Source of the DNA: Bdellovibrionaceae bacterium UBA1609
Lineage (GTDB): Bacteria > Bdellovibrionota > Bdellovibrionia > Bdellovibrionales > UBA1609
Direction of reading: 5' to 3'
DNA: 64,000 nucleotides
Assembly (NCBI GenBank): GCA_002321895.1
Contig: DCMZ01000001.1
Coordinates: forward strand, 104,519-168,518
Shown here: in pieces, positions 42,056 through 50,366 of the stretch
Position numbering within the stretch: position 1 is the first letter of the stretch
How the letters are laid out: each line of letters opens with the position of its first letter
Made by a program: the position numbers and the translations under genes
The notes under the pieces: model-generated
The model's input: the letters and a program-made list of their open reading frames with translations, nothing else
Told to the model about the DNA's origin: nothing
The model's database searches: none

Positions 42056-42171
42056 TTAAATTTTTTCTAGATATAAGCCAAAATGCTCAGACATGCGAGT
42101 GGCACATCACTTGCCTTCGCAAGCTTGTGCCATCCGAACTCGATTCTGCCAAATATCTAGAAAAAATTTAA
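42056..42171. repeat. 116-bp nested palindrome between two convergent Fe-S genes
   Basis: Perfect 19-bp terminal arms TTAAATTTTTTCTAGATAT (42056-42074) and ATATCTAGAAAAAATTTAA (42153-42171) enclose a smaller hairpin TGGCACA...TGTGCCA with a CTTGC/GCAAG extension and a CGAGT/ACTCG pair outside it. T-run is on the left and A-run on the right, opposite to a bidirectional terminator. It fills the gap between the two genes and may be a mobile hairpin or REP/MITE element. Confidence 0.7.
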
Positions 42172-42180
42172 TATACCAAA

Positions 42181-42624
42181 TTAACTCGTAATTCCTTTAC
42201 GGAAATTAATAAGACTCTCTACGTCCTCTCGGCAGGTACCACAACTTGTGCTAGAAGACGTTTGTTTAGAAACCTGTCCAGCGGTATGGGCTCCATATAA
42301 AATAGCTTGATCCACTTTCTTTGTAGCAACAGCACGACAATGGCAAATATTTGGCTCCGTATAAGGCGGGGTCCACTTCCCTTTTAACCTAAGTACCATT
42401 TCCCGCATCAGCATAGAACACATATCTATACCCTGAGGCTCAACCAAATCAGCAATAGACCCCTTGAGCTGTGTGCGAAACTCTCGCAAAGCCTCTAGAA
42501 AATGATGTCCGCCGATTCCAAATACCTTCGCCGATTGGATTTGATCAGAATCGTCCAATACCAATTGCACTTGAAATTCCACATGATCACTCAAATTAAT
42601 TTCTTCAAACAAAGTACGACTCAT
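42181..42624 (-). CDS. BFD-domain [2Fe-2S] protein with NifU-like N-terminus
   Basis: The 147-residue protein has an N-terminal domain of about 85 residues (EFQVQLVLDDSDQIQSAKVF, HHFLEALREFRTQL), reminiscent of an IscU/NifU-type or DUF-type assembly domain, then a C-terminal BFD-like [2Fe-2S] motif with ICHCRAV and SCGTCRE. The ATG at 42624 follows AAAAGGTG. It converges on a second BFD-like gene over the 116-bp palindrome. Role: probably iron-sulphur handling or a regulatory cluster; not demonstrable. Confidence 0.65.
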   Translation of the reverse strand: MSRTLFEEINLSDHVEFQVQLVLDDSDQIQSAKVFGIGGHHFLEALREFRTQLKGSIADLVEPQGIDMCSMLMREMVLRLKGKWTPPYTEPNICHCRAVATKKVDQAILYGAHTAGQVSKQTSSSTSCGTCREDVESLINFRKGITS

Positions 42625-42691
42625 GCTACACCTTTTCCCACTTATCGGTTTAAACGCTCTAGTATTATACAAATAAAGTTGAGGTTTCGAA

Positions 42692-43456
42692 ATGACTTTA
42701 CTCAGTGTCAATGTAAATAAAGTAGCTACATTAAGAAATGCAAGAGGCCAAAATAATCCCAATTTAAGACAAGTCACCACTGATCTTCTTGAGTATGGTG
42801 CACAAGGTATTACTGTCCACCCGAGACCGGATCAGAGGCACATAAAAAAACAAGATGTTTACGAATTAAAAGAACTACTTACACATTACAACACTACAAA
42901 CAACACTCATATAGAGTTCAATATCGAAGGTTTTCCCAGCCCTGATTTTATTGAACTTATCCAAGAAGTTCAGCCGGAACAAGTGACTCTAGTCCCCGAT
43001 CCTCCTGATGCTATCACTTCAAATGCCGGATGGGATTGTACTCATAATAAGGAATTCCTTATTCCCATCGTAGAAACTCTGCATAAGTTTGGGGCCCGAG
43101 TTTCTCTTTTTGTTGACCCTATTGATGTAGATCCTGCATTTGTTGAAGCCTTTGTTGGAACCCAAGCAGAGCGAGCTGAACTGTACACTGAGAGTTTTGC
43201 GAAACAGTTTGCCGACGGTAATAAAGAAGCTGCCATTTCGGCTTATAGAAAGGCTGCTGACGCCTTGCTTGAACGGGGCATAGAACTCAATGCGGGACAT
43301 GATTTAGATTTGCATAATGTGGGATACCTGACTCGAAACATTCCAGAGATCAAAGAAGTATCTATTGGTCACGCGCTCATCTGCGAGTCCCTTTACCTGG
43401 GCTTTAAGACGACCATTTCGAACTACCTGAGTGAGCTCAAGCATCATGCCCATTAA
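42692..43456 (+). CDS. pdxJ: Pyridoxine 5'-phosphate synthase
   Basis: The 254-residue protein is PdxJ: LSVNVNKVATLRNARGQNNP at the N-terminus, then GITVHPRPDQRHI with catalytic Glu/His/Arg residues of the family in place, FNIEGFPS, VTLVPDPPDAITSNAGWD, GARVSLFVDP and LNAGHDLDLHN. It condenses 1-deoxy-D-xylulose 5-phosphate and 3-amino-1-hydroxyacetone phosphate to pyridoxine phosphate in the DXP-dependent vitamin B6 route. GAGG lies 7 bases before ATG. It overlaps gloB by 11 bases. Confidence 0.96.
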   Translation: MTLLSVNVNKVATLRNARGQNNPNLRQVTTDLLEYGAQGITVHPRPDQRHIKKQDVYELKELLTHYNTTNNTHIEFNIEGFPSPDFIELIQEVQPEQVTLVPDPPDAITSNAGWDCTHNKEFLIPIVETLHKFGARVSLFVDPIDVDPAFVEAFVGTQAERAELYTESFAKQFADGNKEAAISAYRKAADALLERGIELNAGHDLDLHNVGYLTRNIPEIKEVSIGHALICESLYLGFKTTISNYLSELKHHAH

Positions 43457-44213
43457 GGTAGAGTTGATTCCAGTATTGGAAGACAATTATATTCCTATCA
43501 TTATCGCTGAAAATGGAAACTGCCTTATCGTTGACCCAGCGCTGGCAAAACCTGTCGATGATTTTGTTAATCAAAATGGTCTCAAGCCAATAGGTATTCT
43601 CAATACTCACCATCATTGGGACCATACAGATGGCATTGAGGGTTTAAAATCAAAATATAAGATTGAAGTGTTTGGCCCTAAATATGATCTATATAGAGTC
43701 CCTTCAATTACTAATCCGTTAGTCAATGGCGACAAACTCGATCTATTGAACTGCACATTTGAAATCCTTGAGGTCCCAGGCCACACATTAGGTCACATTG
43801 TCTACTATGTTAAATCGGAGAACCTGGCATTTGTTGGAGATACTCTCTTCGCGATGGGTTGTGGACGTCTGTTTGAAGGTTCCCCAGAGCAAATGTACAA
43901 ATCACTGAATCAACTCGTTCTCTGGCCTGATTCTACAACAATTTACTGTGCCCATGAGTACACTGAGTCCAATGGCCAATTTGCGCTCTCTATGGAGCCT
44001 GATAACACTGACCTACAACTTCGGATGAAACAGGTGGAACAAATAAGATCTAAAGGACGACCCACCATACCCACCCAAATGGGTGTAGAAAAAAGGACCA
44101 ATCCCTTTTTAAGGGTTCATTCCACCGAGATTAAACGCAATCTCGGCCTCTCCCCGGAGACTTCGAATGAAGCTACTTTCACAGCTCTGAGGCACGCTAA
44201 AGACCAGTTTTGA
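43446..44213 (+). CDS. gloB: Hydroxyacylglutathione hydrolase (glyoxalase II)
   Basis: The 255-residue metallo-beta-lactamase-fold protein has the glyoxalase II signature NTHHHWDHTDG (dinuclear Zn/Fe site), VPGHTLGHI, FVGDTLFAMGCGRLFEG and CAHEYTESN. It hydrolyses S-lactoylglutathione in methylglyoxal detoxification. The start at 43446 is the beginning of the conserved MPIKVELIPVLEDNY; it overlaps the pdxJ stop by 11 bases, suggesting coupling. C-terminal HAGH-type residues are present (LRMKQVEQIRSK). Confidence 0.95.
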   Translation: MPIKVELIPVLEDNYIPIIIAENGNCLIVDPALAKPVDDFVNQNGLKPIGILNTHHHWDHTDGIEGLKSKYKIEVFGPKYDLYRVPSITNPLVNGDKLDLLNCTFEILEVPGHTLGHIVYYVKSENLAFVGDTLFAMGCGRLFEGSPEQMYKSLNQLVLWPDSTTIYCAHEYTESNGQFALSMEPDNTDLQLRMKQVEQIRSKGRPTIPTQMGVEKRTNPFLRVHSTEIKRNLGLSPETSNEATFTALRHAKDQF

Positions 44214-44218
44214 TAAGA

Positions 44219-44578
44219 TCAGTCCTGATTGTATTTTCTATTTGAACCCTTAAATTGAGAAATCGGATATTTTCGCTCATTAACTTTCATCTTCTCCATA
44301 AAAGCTTCTGTGAGATTCAGTTGATACTTTTGCGATATCCTCAGTAAACCAAATAAAACATCTGAGAGCTCCTCAGCGACAGCACGACGCTGAATCGGAT
44401 CGTTTAGCAGCTCCTCAGACTCCTGAGCGGAACAAAAGCGAAAGGGCTCTAGCAGCTCCCCTGCCTCGGTTATAATCAAACAGGCTAAGCTCTTTGGATC
44501 ATGAAACTGATCCCAATCTCGCTCGGAGCAAAACTTTTCTACTATCTCTTCCAGCTGCTGAATGCGCATTTCTTTCAT
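44219..44578 (-). CDS. MazG-like NTP pyrophosphohydrolase (dCTP pyrophosphatase type)
   Basis: The 119-residue protein has the MazG fold signature ACLIITEAGELLEPF with the E-x-x-E pair, followed by VAEELSDVLFGLLRIS (E-x-x-D) and a terminal KYPISQFKGS. Length and motifs fit the MazG-like dCTP pyrophosphatase (RS21-C6) group that removes non-canonical or excess dNTPs. The ATG follows an AGGT. It converges on gloB. Confidence 0.85.
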   Translation of the reverse strand: MKEMRIQQLEEIVEKFCSERDWDQFHDPKSLACLIITEAGELLEPFRFCSAQESEELLNDPIQRRAVAEELSDVLFGLLRISQKYQLNLTEAFMEKMKVNERKYPISQFKGSNRKYNQD

Positions 44579-44710
44579 ATGTACCTGATATTATTATATT
44601 TTTATATATTTAGCTCATATTCTCCGGTGCGAAAAATTATCACTTTCTTAGAAAAAATCCTAGCCAAATCGAGGATTTATGGATAAGACTACCGGTCTTG
44701 GAGGCAAATC

Positions 44711-44893
44711 ATGGCTAAGAAAAAAGGGAAAATTCGAATCATCACGCTAGAGTGCACAGAAGCGCGCGGTTTAGGAAAGCCACCTTCACGTTATACGACG
44801 AAGAAGAACTTCCAAACTCATCCAGAGCGTTTGGAAAAAAGAAAGTACAATCCTTTCTTAAGAAAGCACACTGTTCACAGAGAAATTAAGTGA
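44711..44893 (+). CDS. rpmG: Ribosomal protein bL33 (Cys-free type)
   Basis: The 60-residue protein shows MAKKKGKIRIITLECTE, YTTKKNFQTHPERLEKRKYNPFL in part and RKHTVHREIK, the bL33 pattern. Three of the four zinc-site Cys found in zinc-binding L33 are replaced, so this is the non-zinc form. GGAGG lies 7 bases before the ATG, and a strong terminator follows. The short AT-rich gap upstream contains no second gene. Confidence 0.95.
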   Translation: MAKKKGKIRIITLECTEARGLGKPPSRYTTKKNFQTHPERLEKRKYNPFLRKHTVHREIK

Positions 44894-44919
44894 TCTGATT
44901 TTTGAATTGAATATTTGAA

Positions 44920-44947
44920 AGCCACTGCTTCTGCGGTGGCTTTTTTT
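44920..44947 (+). terminator. rpmG terminator
   Basis: AGCCAC-T-GC-TTCT-GC-G-GTGGCT (44920-44941) folds into a 9-bp stem (one G-T pair) followed by seven T (44941-44947). The T-run also encodes the end of the convergent response-regulator gene. Confidence 0.9.
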
Positions 44948-45662
44948 ATGATGCCTTTGCTTGAACACCAGCAGAGAGAAATTTATATCCCACTCCATGC
45001 ACTGACTTAATGACCTTCCCGTGAGGTCCCAATTTTTTCCTAACAGCGGCCACATAAGTATCTACACTTCTATCTAATACATTTGTGGTGTTACCCCAAA
45101 CGGATGAGAGTATCTGCCCTCGGCTCATAACTTGATCGGGGTGTTTGGCTAAATAGTACATCAGTTTAAACTCCAGAGGCGTCAGCTCCACCCAAGACTT
45201 TTCACCGTCTCCATTTTGTGTATAAATACTCTGCCTATCTAATTCAAAGTATATTCCACCTTTTTGATAGATTTCACCAGCTCTACCTATCGCGATTTGC
45301 CGCTTCAATTTGGAGTCCACTCTCGCCTTAAGCTCCATAGGTTCACAAGGTTTAACTACATAGTCATCAGCCCCTAGCGAAAAGCCAAGAACCTTCGCAT
45401 TTACATCCTCTTTAGAGGATAAGAACATCACCGGATGGTGCTCAAATCGATCATCCATTTTAATTTTCGTACATAAATCATAGCCGTCACCGTCAGGTAA
45501 CATGATATCTAGAATAAAAAGATCATAGGTCTCTGCCTCGAGCTTTTGAAGTGCCTCCTCTACGGAAGCGGCTACAGTCAAATCATAAAACTTACCCAAA
45601 GCTTTCTGAATAATCAGCTGATGTGGTTTCTCATCTTCTACTAATAGTAATTTTGCGGACAT
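44946..45662 (-). CDS. OmpR-family response regulator
   Basis: Residues 1-120 are a receiver with KLLLVEDEKPHQ (acidic pair), LFILDIMLPDGDG (phosphorylation Asp), PVMFLSSKE and VKPCEP (conserved Lys). Residues 135-230 are a winged-helix DNA-binding domain with ELTPLEFKLMYYLAKHPDQV and TYVAAVRKKLG. No histidine kinase gene is adjacent, so it is an orphan regulator in this window. It is followed by a second receiver gene in the minus direction upstream (45806). Confidence 0.9.
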   Translation of the reverse strand: MSAKLLLVEDEKPHQLIIQKALGKFYDLTVAASVEEALQKLEAETYDLFILDIMLPDGDGYDLCTKIKMDDRFEHHPVMFLSSKEDVNAKVLGFSLGADDYVVKPCEPMELKARVDSKLKRQIAIGRAGEIYQKGGIYFELDRQSIYTQNGDGEKSWVELTPLEFKLMYYLAKHPDQVMSRGQILSSVWGNTTNVLDRSVDTYVAAVRKKLGPHGKVIKSVHGVGYKFLSAGVQAKAS

Positions 45663-45805
45663 AATTATCCCCCTTACTAGACATAGAACTTATCGGCGAA
45701 CGATAGGTAAACGTAAGAAGTTTCATTGCCTCATGTTTCAATAAGAAACAGTTTCAGGGGAATGAATGAAATCTTAAAAAACTTAAAAACGTTGGTTTTA
45801 AACGG

Positions 45806-46177
45806 CTATTTAGAAAAAGCTCGTTCTATAGATTCACGAAGTTCATCAAACGAAATAGGCTTTGCAAGCATTGAAATAGCGCCTTTTTCCAAAACATCTT
45901 TTTCTGTCACATCAGCAAAGCCCGTCATTAAAATAACAGGTGGTTTTTCTGGATTATAGGCTTTTACATTTTCTAGCAATTCAATCCCATCACCACCGGT
46001 CATGCGTACATCACTCACAATCAAGTCGATTTCCTGACTCTGAACGACCTCGAAGGCCTCAACACCGTTGTGTGCTGTCACCACGGAAAACCCAATATCT
46101 TCTAGTTCAAAAGAAACTATTTCACATAAATCCTTTTCATCATCTACGACAAGAACGGTTTTACCTTCATAATTCAC
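45806..46177 (-). CDS. Single-domain response regulator
   Basis: The 123-residue protein is a receiver domain only: VLVVDDEKDL (acidic pair), LIVSDVRMTGGDGIELLENV (phosphorylation Asp), ILMTGFAD (Thr/Ser) and LAKPIS (Lys). It may pass signals by protein contact, as in CheY-like proteins. It precedes the OmpR regulator on the same strand with a 143-base gap. Confidence 0.9.
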   Translation of the reverse strand: MNYEGKTVLVVDDEKDLCEIVSFELEDIGFSVVTAHNGVEAFEVVQSQEIDLIVSDVRMTGGDGIELLENVKAYNPEKPPVILMTGFADVTEKDVLEKGAISMLAKPISFDELRESIERAFSK

Positions 46178-46248
46178 TATTTCAGAGCCTCTTGTTATCT
46201 TTGGTTTACAGGACTTGCCCGTACAGGCAAAATGCGACTATATGGACT

Positions 46249-46270
46249 TATAATCTCTTATTTTTGGGGC
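46249..46270 (+). promoter_or_regulatory. proB -10 box and ribosome-binding region
   Basis: TATAAT (46249-46254) is followed by TTTTTGGGGC (46261-46270). The GGGG stretch stands about 8 bases before the proposed AUU start of proB at 46278. No convincing -35 hexamer is seen 17 bases upstream. Confidence 0.5.
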
Positions 46271-46277
46271 AGCTGTC

Positions 46278-47408
46278 ATTAAAAGAATCTTAATAAAACT
46301 GGGTTCAAGTATCGTCACCGATTCGGAAAAGGGCTTCCGAAAGGCCCAACTGACTTCCTTTGTAGAAGATGTGACTAAATTACTCATTTCTAAGCATGAA
46401 GTCATCCTTGTGTCGTCAGGAGCCATTGGATTAGGTGCACATATCCTAGGAAGAAAAAAATCCCCTAAAACTGAGCTGGCAGAACAGCAAGCTTTCGCCG
46501 CCGTAGGCCAAGCGGCCCTCATCAATGAATACCGTCAATGCTTTGCTCCCAAAGGCATACAGGTGGGACAGGCCTTAATCACAGGTGATGATCTCGCCCA
46601 AAGGCAGCAGTATTTAAACCTCAGGAATAGTTTAAATAAAATGCTTGAGCTCAACATACTTCCAATTATCAATGAAAACGACACCACAAGTGTCATTGAA
46701 ATTGAGCCCACCAGTGACAAAGGCTTTGGAGACAATGATGTTCTTGCTGCTCTTGTCGCCGCAAAATTAGACGCGGACCTTTTAATCATTTTAACTAGCG
46801 TCAATGGACTCTACCCCAATGGTGAGTTTGACCCACAAGATCCACCCATCGCAAAAATTAGTAGCCTAGATGAACTTAGAAAAATTCAGCCTGGAACTCT
46901 ATCTCAGCTTGGAAGAGGTGGGGCTGCATCAAAGGTAGAAGCCGCTCGAATTGCTTCACTTTGTGGAATATCAACAATTATCGCTAATGGGCTTGAACCA
47001 CATATAATTTCTAATGTTATGGATGCAAACTCCAATGTAGGAACTGAAATTTTACCCTGTGGCCCAAAGCTTTCCGCAAAAAAGAAATGGATTGGCTTTA
47101 GTCAATCAGGAAAGGGTCGGGTCATAGTTAACGAAGGCGCTGTTAAAGCGATCAAAGAAAAACATGCCAGCCTACTCCCCGTGGGTGTCACTGCCACCAA
47201 TGGAAAATTTAAAGCTGGAGACGTAATTCAGATCACAGATGAAACCGACTTTGAGATTGCGCGAGGAGTGGCATCCTATGATTCAACCCAACTCAACCAA
47301 GTGATGGGTAAAAAGTCCTCTGAATTCAGTGAGTCGCACCCTACCTTACCTGAGGAAGTGGTTCACTGCGATAAACTGGTTCTTTTTCAGGAGAAAAAAT
47401 ATGAGTGA
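46278..47408 (+). CDS. proB: Glutamate 5-kinase with likely AUU start
   Basis: The 376-residue protein is ProB. An N-terminal kinase domain begins KRILIKLGSSIVTD, followed by VILVSSGAIGLGA, NENDTTS, FGDNDVLAALVAA and a C-terminal PUA domain (RVIVNEGAVKAIKEK, FKAGDVIQI). It phosphorylates glutamate, the first step of proline synthesis. The first in-frame ATG (46371) is 31 codons inside the conserved kinase domain, so it cannot be the start. Between the in-frame TAA at 46251 and the conserved N-terminus there is no ATG, GTG or TTG; ATT at 46278, 7 bases after GGGGC, fits best. The stop overlaps proA by 8 bases. Confidence 0.9.
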   Translation: MKRILIKLGSSIVTDSEKGFRKAQLTSFVEDVTKLLISKHEVILVSSGAIGLGAHILGRKKSPKTELAEQQAFAAVGQAALINEYRQCFAPKGIQVGQALITGDDLAQRQQYLNLRNSLNKMLELNILPIINENDTTSVIEIEPTSDKGFGDNDVLAALVAAKLDADLLIILTSVNGLYPNGEFDPQDPPIAKISSLDELRKIQPGTLSQLGRGGAASKVEAARIASLCGISTIIANGLEPHIISNVMDANSNVGTEILPCGPKLSAKKKWIGFSQSGKGRVIVNEGAVKAIKEKHASLLPVGVTATNGKFKAGDVIQITDETDFEIARGVASYDSTQLNQVMGKKSSEFSESHPTLPEEVVHCDKLVLFQEKKYE

Positions 47409-48681
47409 ATTAGAGAAACAACTCAAAAGCTGTAAGCAATCGAGTCGTGCTATGCTTCGCATAACTCTCGATGAAAAAAAAAGGGCTTTGCTGACTTGGA
47501 AAGAAATTTTAGATTCTAATCGCCAATCTCTTCTGAACGCGAATCAGAAAGATTTAAATGAGCAAAAAAATAAAATCTCCTCGGCTCTCTATCAAAGACT
47601 TGAGCTTACAGAAAGCAAAATCGATAGTCTTGTTCAGGGAATTCAGGATCTTGCTGATATGCCTGATATTGTCGGTCACGTGAACTTCACCACTGATTTG
47701 GATGAAAAGTTGCAACTTAAACAGGTGACTGTCCCTATCGGCGTCATTGGTGTAATTTTCGAATCGCGCCCTGACGTTATTCCACAAATCCTATCTTTAA
47801 TCTTAAAGTCATCAAATGTTGGAATTTTGAAAGGCGGCAAAGAGGCCTATCACTCAAATGCTGCATTCATGAAATTGGTGGATGAACTCAATAGTAAATG
47901 TCCCTATCTACCTGACAACTGGGCCACTCTTGTTGAATCACGAGATGAAATCAATAGTGTACTAAAATACGATCAGTACATTGATTTAATGATACCCAGA
48001 GGCTCCAATGAATTGGTTTCCCATGTGATGAATAATACAAAAATTCCGGTTCTGGGTCATGCCGACGGAATTTGTCATATCTATTTAGATAGTACGGCAG
48101 ATATAGAAAAGTCTATTCCAGTTATTGTGGATTCAAAAATTCAGTATCCTTCAGCCTGCAACGCCCTAGAAACCCTGCTCATCCATCAGGATCTTTCCGA
48201 GAAAGTCATTCTTCGAGTTTTACATTCTCTAATAGATGCTGGTGTAAAGATTTTTGGTTGTGATCGCACTAGAAAAATAGATGCCTCTTTTGATCCCGTT
48301 GAAAATTGGTCTCGAGAATATGGGGACTTGCAATTGTCCGTAAAAATAGTTGAGAATATGGGCGATGCGGTTCTACACATCAACGAATTTGGTTCGGGTC
48401 ACACAGATGTCATTCTCACGGAGTCGACTCCCCTTGCTGAAGAATTTTTCCAGGTCGTTGACTCTTCGAGTGTTATGCAAAATTCATCCACACGCTTCGC
48501 TGATGGATTTCGATATGGATTTGGTGCTGAAGTAGGGATCAGCACAGCTAAAACCCATGCCCGAGGACCTGTTGGAATTGAAGGCCTGGTAATTTATAAA
48601 TATCAGTTAATTGGAAATGGACAGACCGTTAAGGATTATACTGGACCGGAAGCAAAACCATTTCTTCATAATCGCCACTGA
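47401..48681 (+). CDS. proA: Glutamate-5-semialdehyde dehydrogenase
   Basis: The 426-residue protein is ProA: an NADPH-binding aldehyde-dehydrogenase fold with PIGVIGVIFESRPDVIPQI, LKGGKEAYHSN, IPRGSNELVSHVM, the catalytic Cys in SACNALETLLIH and the terminal FADGFRYGFGAEVGISTAKTHARGPVG in part. It reduces gamma-glutamyl phosphate to the semialdehyde. It starts inside proB (GAGAAAAAATATG), a classical coupled arrangement. The ATG follows CAGGAG. Confidence 0.96.
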   Translation: MSELEKQLKSCKQSSRAMLRITLDEKKRALLTWKEILDSNRQSLLNANQKDLNEQKNKISSALYQRLELTESKIDSLVQGIQDLADMPDIVGHVNFTTDLDEKLQLKQVTVPIGVIGVIFESRPDVIPQILSLILKSSNVGILKGGKEAYHSNAAFMKLVDELNSKCPYLPDNWATLVESRDEINSVLKYDQYIDLMIPRGSNELVSHVMNNTKIPVLGHADGICHIYLDSTADIEKSIPVIVDSKIQYPSACNALETLLIHQDLSEKVILRVLHSLIDAGVKIFGCDRTRKIDASFDPVENWSREYGDLQLSVKIVENMGDAVLHINEFGSGHTDVILTESTPLAEEFFQVVDSSSVMQNSSTRFADGFRYGFGAEVGISTAKTHARGPVGIEGLVIYKYQLIGNGQTVKDYTGPEAKPFLHNRH

Positions 48682-48880
48682 GCGCTAATTTTTAAGAGTT
48701 CATACAATCACTTATAAAGTCTTTCAATATAGCCACACTTTGCTCACCAACTAGGCGTTTAAATTCTAAAAATATCAATCTGAAACAGATTCAATCAATT
48801 TCTTAGGGGATTTCTGCCCTAGCCCTAAACGAGATTGTGTGTCTCACCGATAAACTTAGGTAACCAATTCTGAGGATTCA

Positions 48881-49609
48881 ATGGCACTTTTAACTCGCTA
48901 CAAAAAAACCGGTGGATTTTTACAACTATTGCGACTGATTGAGTCCTGCTCCCAAGAAAAGCAAACCAAACTTCTATCCAATATCGAGAAAGAAGATGTA
49001 CGGTGGTCTCTTGCTATAAAAGAAAAGATGCTAACGGTAGAACGTATTTTAGAATTTCCGGATGAAGTCCTCGGTGACATCTCACAAAAAGCACAACAAT
49101 TAACTTTAGCAACGGCACTATTTCATATCGATGAAAAACATTATGATAGATTCCTATGCTCCTTCTCTGAGCGGGCAAAAAGACTCTTACTGGAATTCAA
49201 AAATGAGCAAAAACCAGGTCCTGGTGAAATCCAAACAGCCTTAATGAACATCATTGAGCTAACAAGAGAAATGATCGACGAAGGCTATATTGTTCCAAAG
49301 CTTTTCAATCCAGATTTAGTTGTCCCGAGCACTATTGAAGAAGACCTTGAAAACCTTCCAGGACTAGAACTTAACCCCCATACCGGTGCGGTTGAAATGT
49401 CCACTTCTCCAGTCAAAAAGGCAATTCCGCAAAATGGAGATTCTCTTTCCTATGCAAATAACGGTAAGGCTAGAAAACAAAACTCCCCAGAGGAGCAAAT
49501 TGCCTTTCTTAGTCGAGAACTGAAACGCTTTAAAGAAGAAAATTCGGGGCTAAAAAAGAAACTTCAGATCCTAGAAGAACAACTGCAGAAACATAGATCA
49601 GCGTCTTAA
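48881..49609 (+). CDS. FliG C-terminal-like protein with terminal coiled coil
   Basis: The 242-residue protein has a region (about residues 20-130) with the helical pattern of flagellar FliG middle/C-terminal domains: RWSLAIKEKMLTVERILEFPDE, LATALFHIDEKHYDRFLCSFSERAKRLLLEF and MNIIELTREMIDEGYI at the end. A Pro/Asn-rich linker and a coiled coil (IAFLSRELKRFKEENSGLKKKLQILEEQLQ in part) follow. It is shorter than FliG (about 330) and lies away from flagellar genes. It could be a motility accessory or a switch paralogue. GAGGA lies 5 bases before ATG. The similarity is by eye, hence moderate confidence. Confidence 0.6.
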   Translation: MALLTRYKKTGGFLQLLRLIESCSQEKQTKLLSNIEKEDVRWSLAIKEKMLTVERILEFPDEVLGDISQKAQQLTLATALFHIDEKHYDRFLCSFSERAKRLLLEFKNEQKPGPGEIQTALMNIIELTREMIDEGYIVPKLFNPDLVVPSTIEEDLENLPGLELNPHTGAVEMSTSPVKKAIPQNGDSLSYANNGKARKQNSPEEQIAFLSRELKRFKEENSGLKKKLQILEEQLQKHRSAS

Positions 49610-49697
49610 AAGGAAAAAATAGTTAACTTCTACTGATGTCACTCAATGGGAGCACCCAGCCAAGTTTAAAATGAACTTTCTAGGATAACGATTCATA

Positions 49698-50363
49698 TTA
49701 AGACAGAGAATTACGATCATGGCGAATGATGGTTCCATCCACCATATAGACGATATCCTCGGCCACATTGGTGGCAATATCGGCAATACGCTCCAAGAAT
49801 CGTGACACTGTTAAATAGTGTATATGTTGTTCCGCATTTTCTGGATCGGCTTTAACATTAGCAAACACCCGAGCGTACATCTCTCTGTGGATGCGATCCA
49901 CCAGATCGTCATCTTTTATCACCTGATGAGCCAACATCGAATCCAATTCAATGAGAGCTTTAATGGCCATTTTCACCATGCTACGCACCTGTGCAGCCAT
50001 AGTATCAAAATCAAAGGGAATAGCTACTTTGGGCAGCTTGGAAAGATAACTCGCTCTTTGAGCTAAGTTTACTGCCAAATCACCCATACGCTCTAAATCA
50101 CTATTTATTTTCAAAGCAGCAACCACAAACCTCAAATCTCCAGCTAAAGGCTGATGAAGTGCTAGTACCTTTAAACACTCCTCTTCAAGGTCCACTTCCA
50201 TGCGGTCTACATCATCGTCATATCCATAGATCTTTTGTGCCACTGAAGGATCTACTTCACGAATGGCTTGAACTGAAATTGTCAAATTTCTCTCAACCAA
50301 TGAGCTAATCGTCAATAAGTCAGACTTTATTCGCTCTAGTTCAACTTGCAAATGCTTCGACAT
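49698..50363 (-). CDS. phoU: Phosphate-signalling regulator PhoU
   Basis: The 221-residue protein is all-helical with two repeats of the PhoU domain: an MEVDLEEECLKVLALHQPLAGDLR segment (in part) and RDLRF-type helices, then RFLERIADIATNVAEDIVYM with the family-conserved E-R-I-x-D-x-x-x-N-I-A-E pattern. It connects the Pst transporter with the PhoR kinase and dampens the Pho response. It is the last gene of the operon, 3 bases after pstB. Confidence 0.94.
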   Translation of the reverse strand: MSKHLQVELERIKSDLLTISSLVERNLTISVQAIREVDPSVAQKIYGYDDDVDRMEVDLEEECLKVLALHQPLAGDLRFVVAALKINSDLERMGDLAVNLAQRASYLSKLPKVAIPFDFDTMAAQVRSMVKMAIKALIELDSMLAHQVIKDDDLVDRIHREMYARVFANVKADPENAEQHIHYLTVSRFLERIADIATNVAEDIVYMVDGTIIRHDRNSLS

Positions 50364-50366
50364 AGT

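Noticed and set aside
46232..46282. 16-codon leader peptide upstream of proB (MRLYGLIISYFWGSCH)
   Set aside because: Its start lies upstream of the TATAAT at 46249, so it would not be in the proB transcript from that promoter; no attenuator hairpins are seen.
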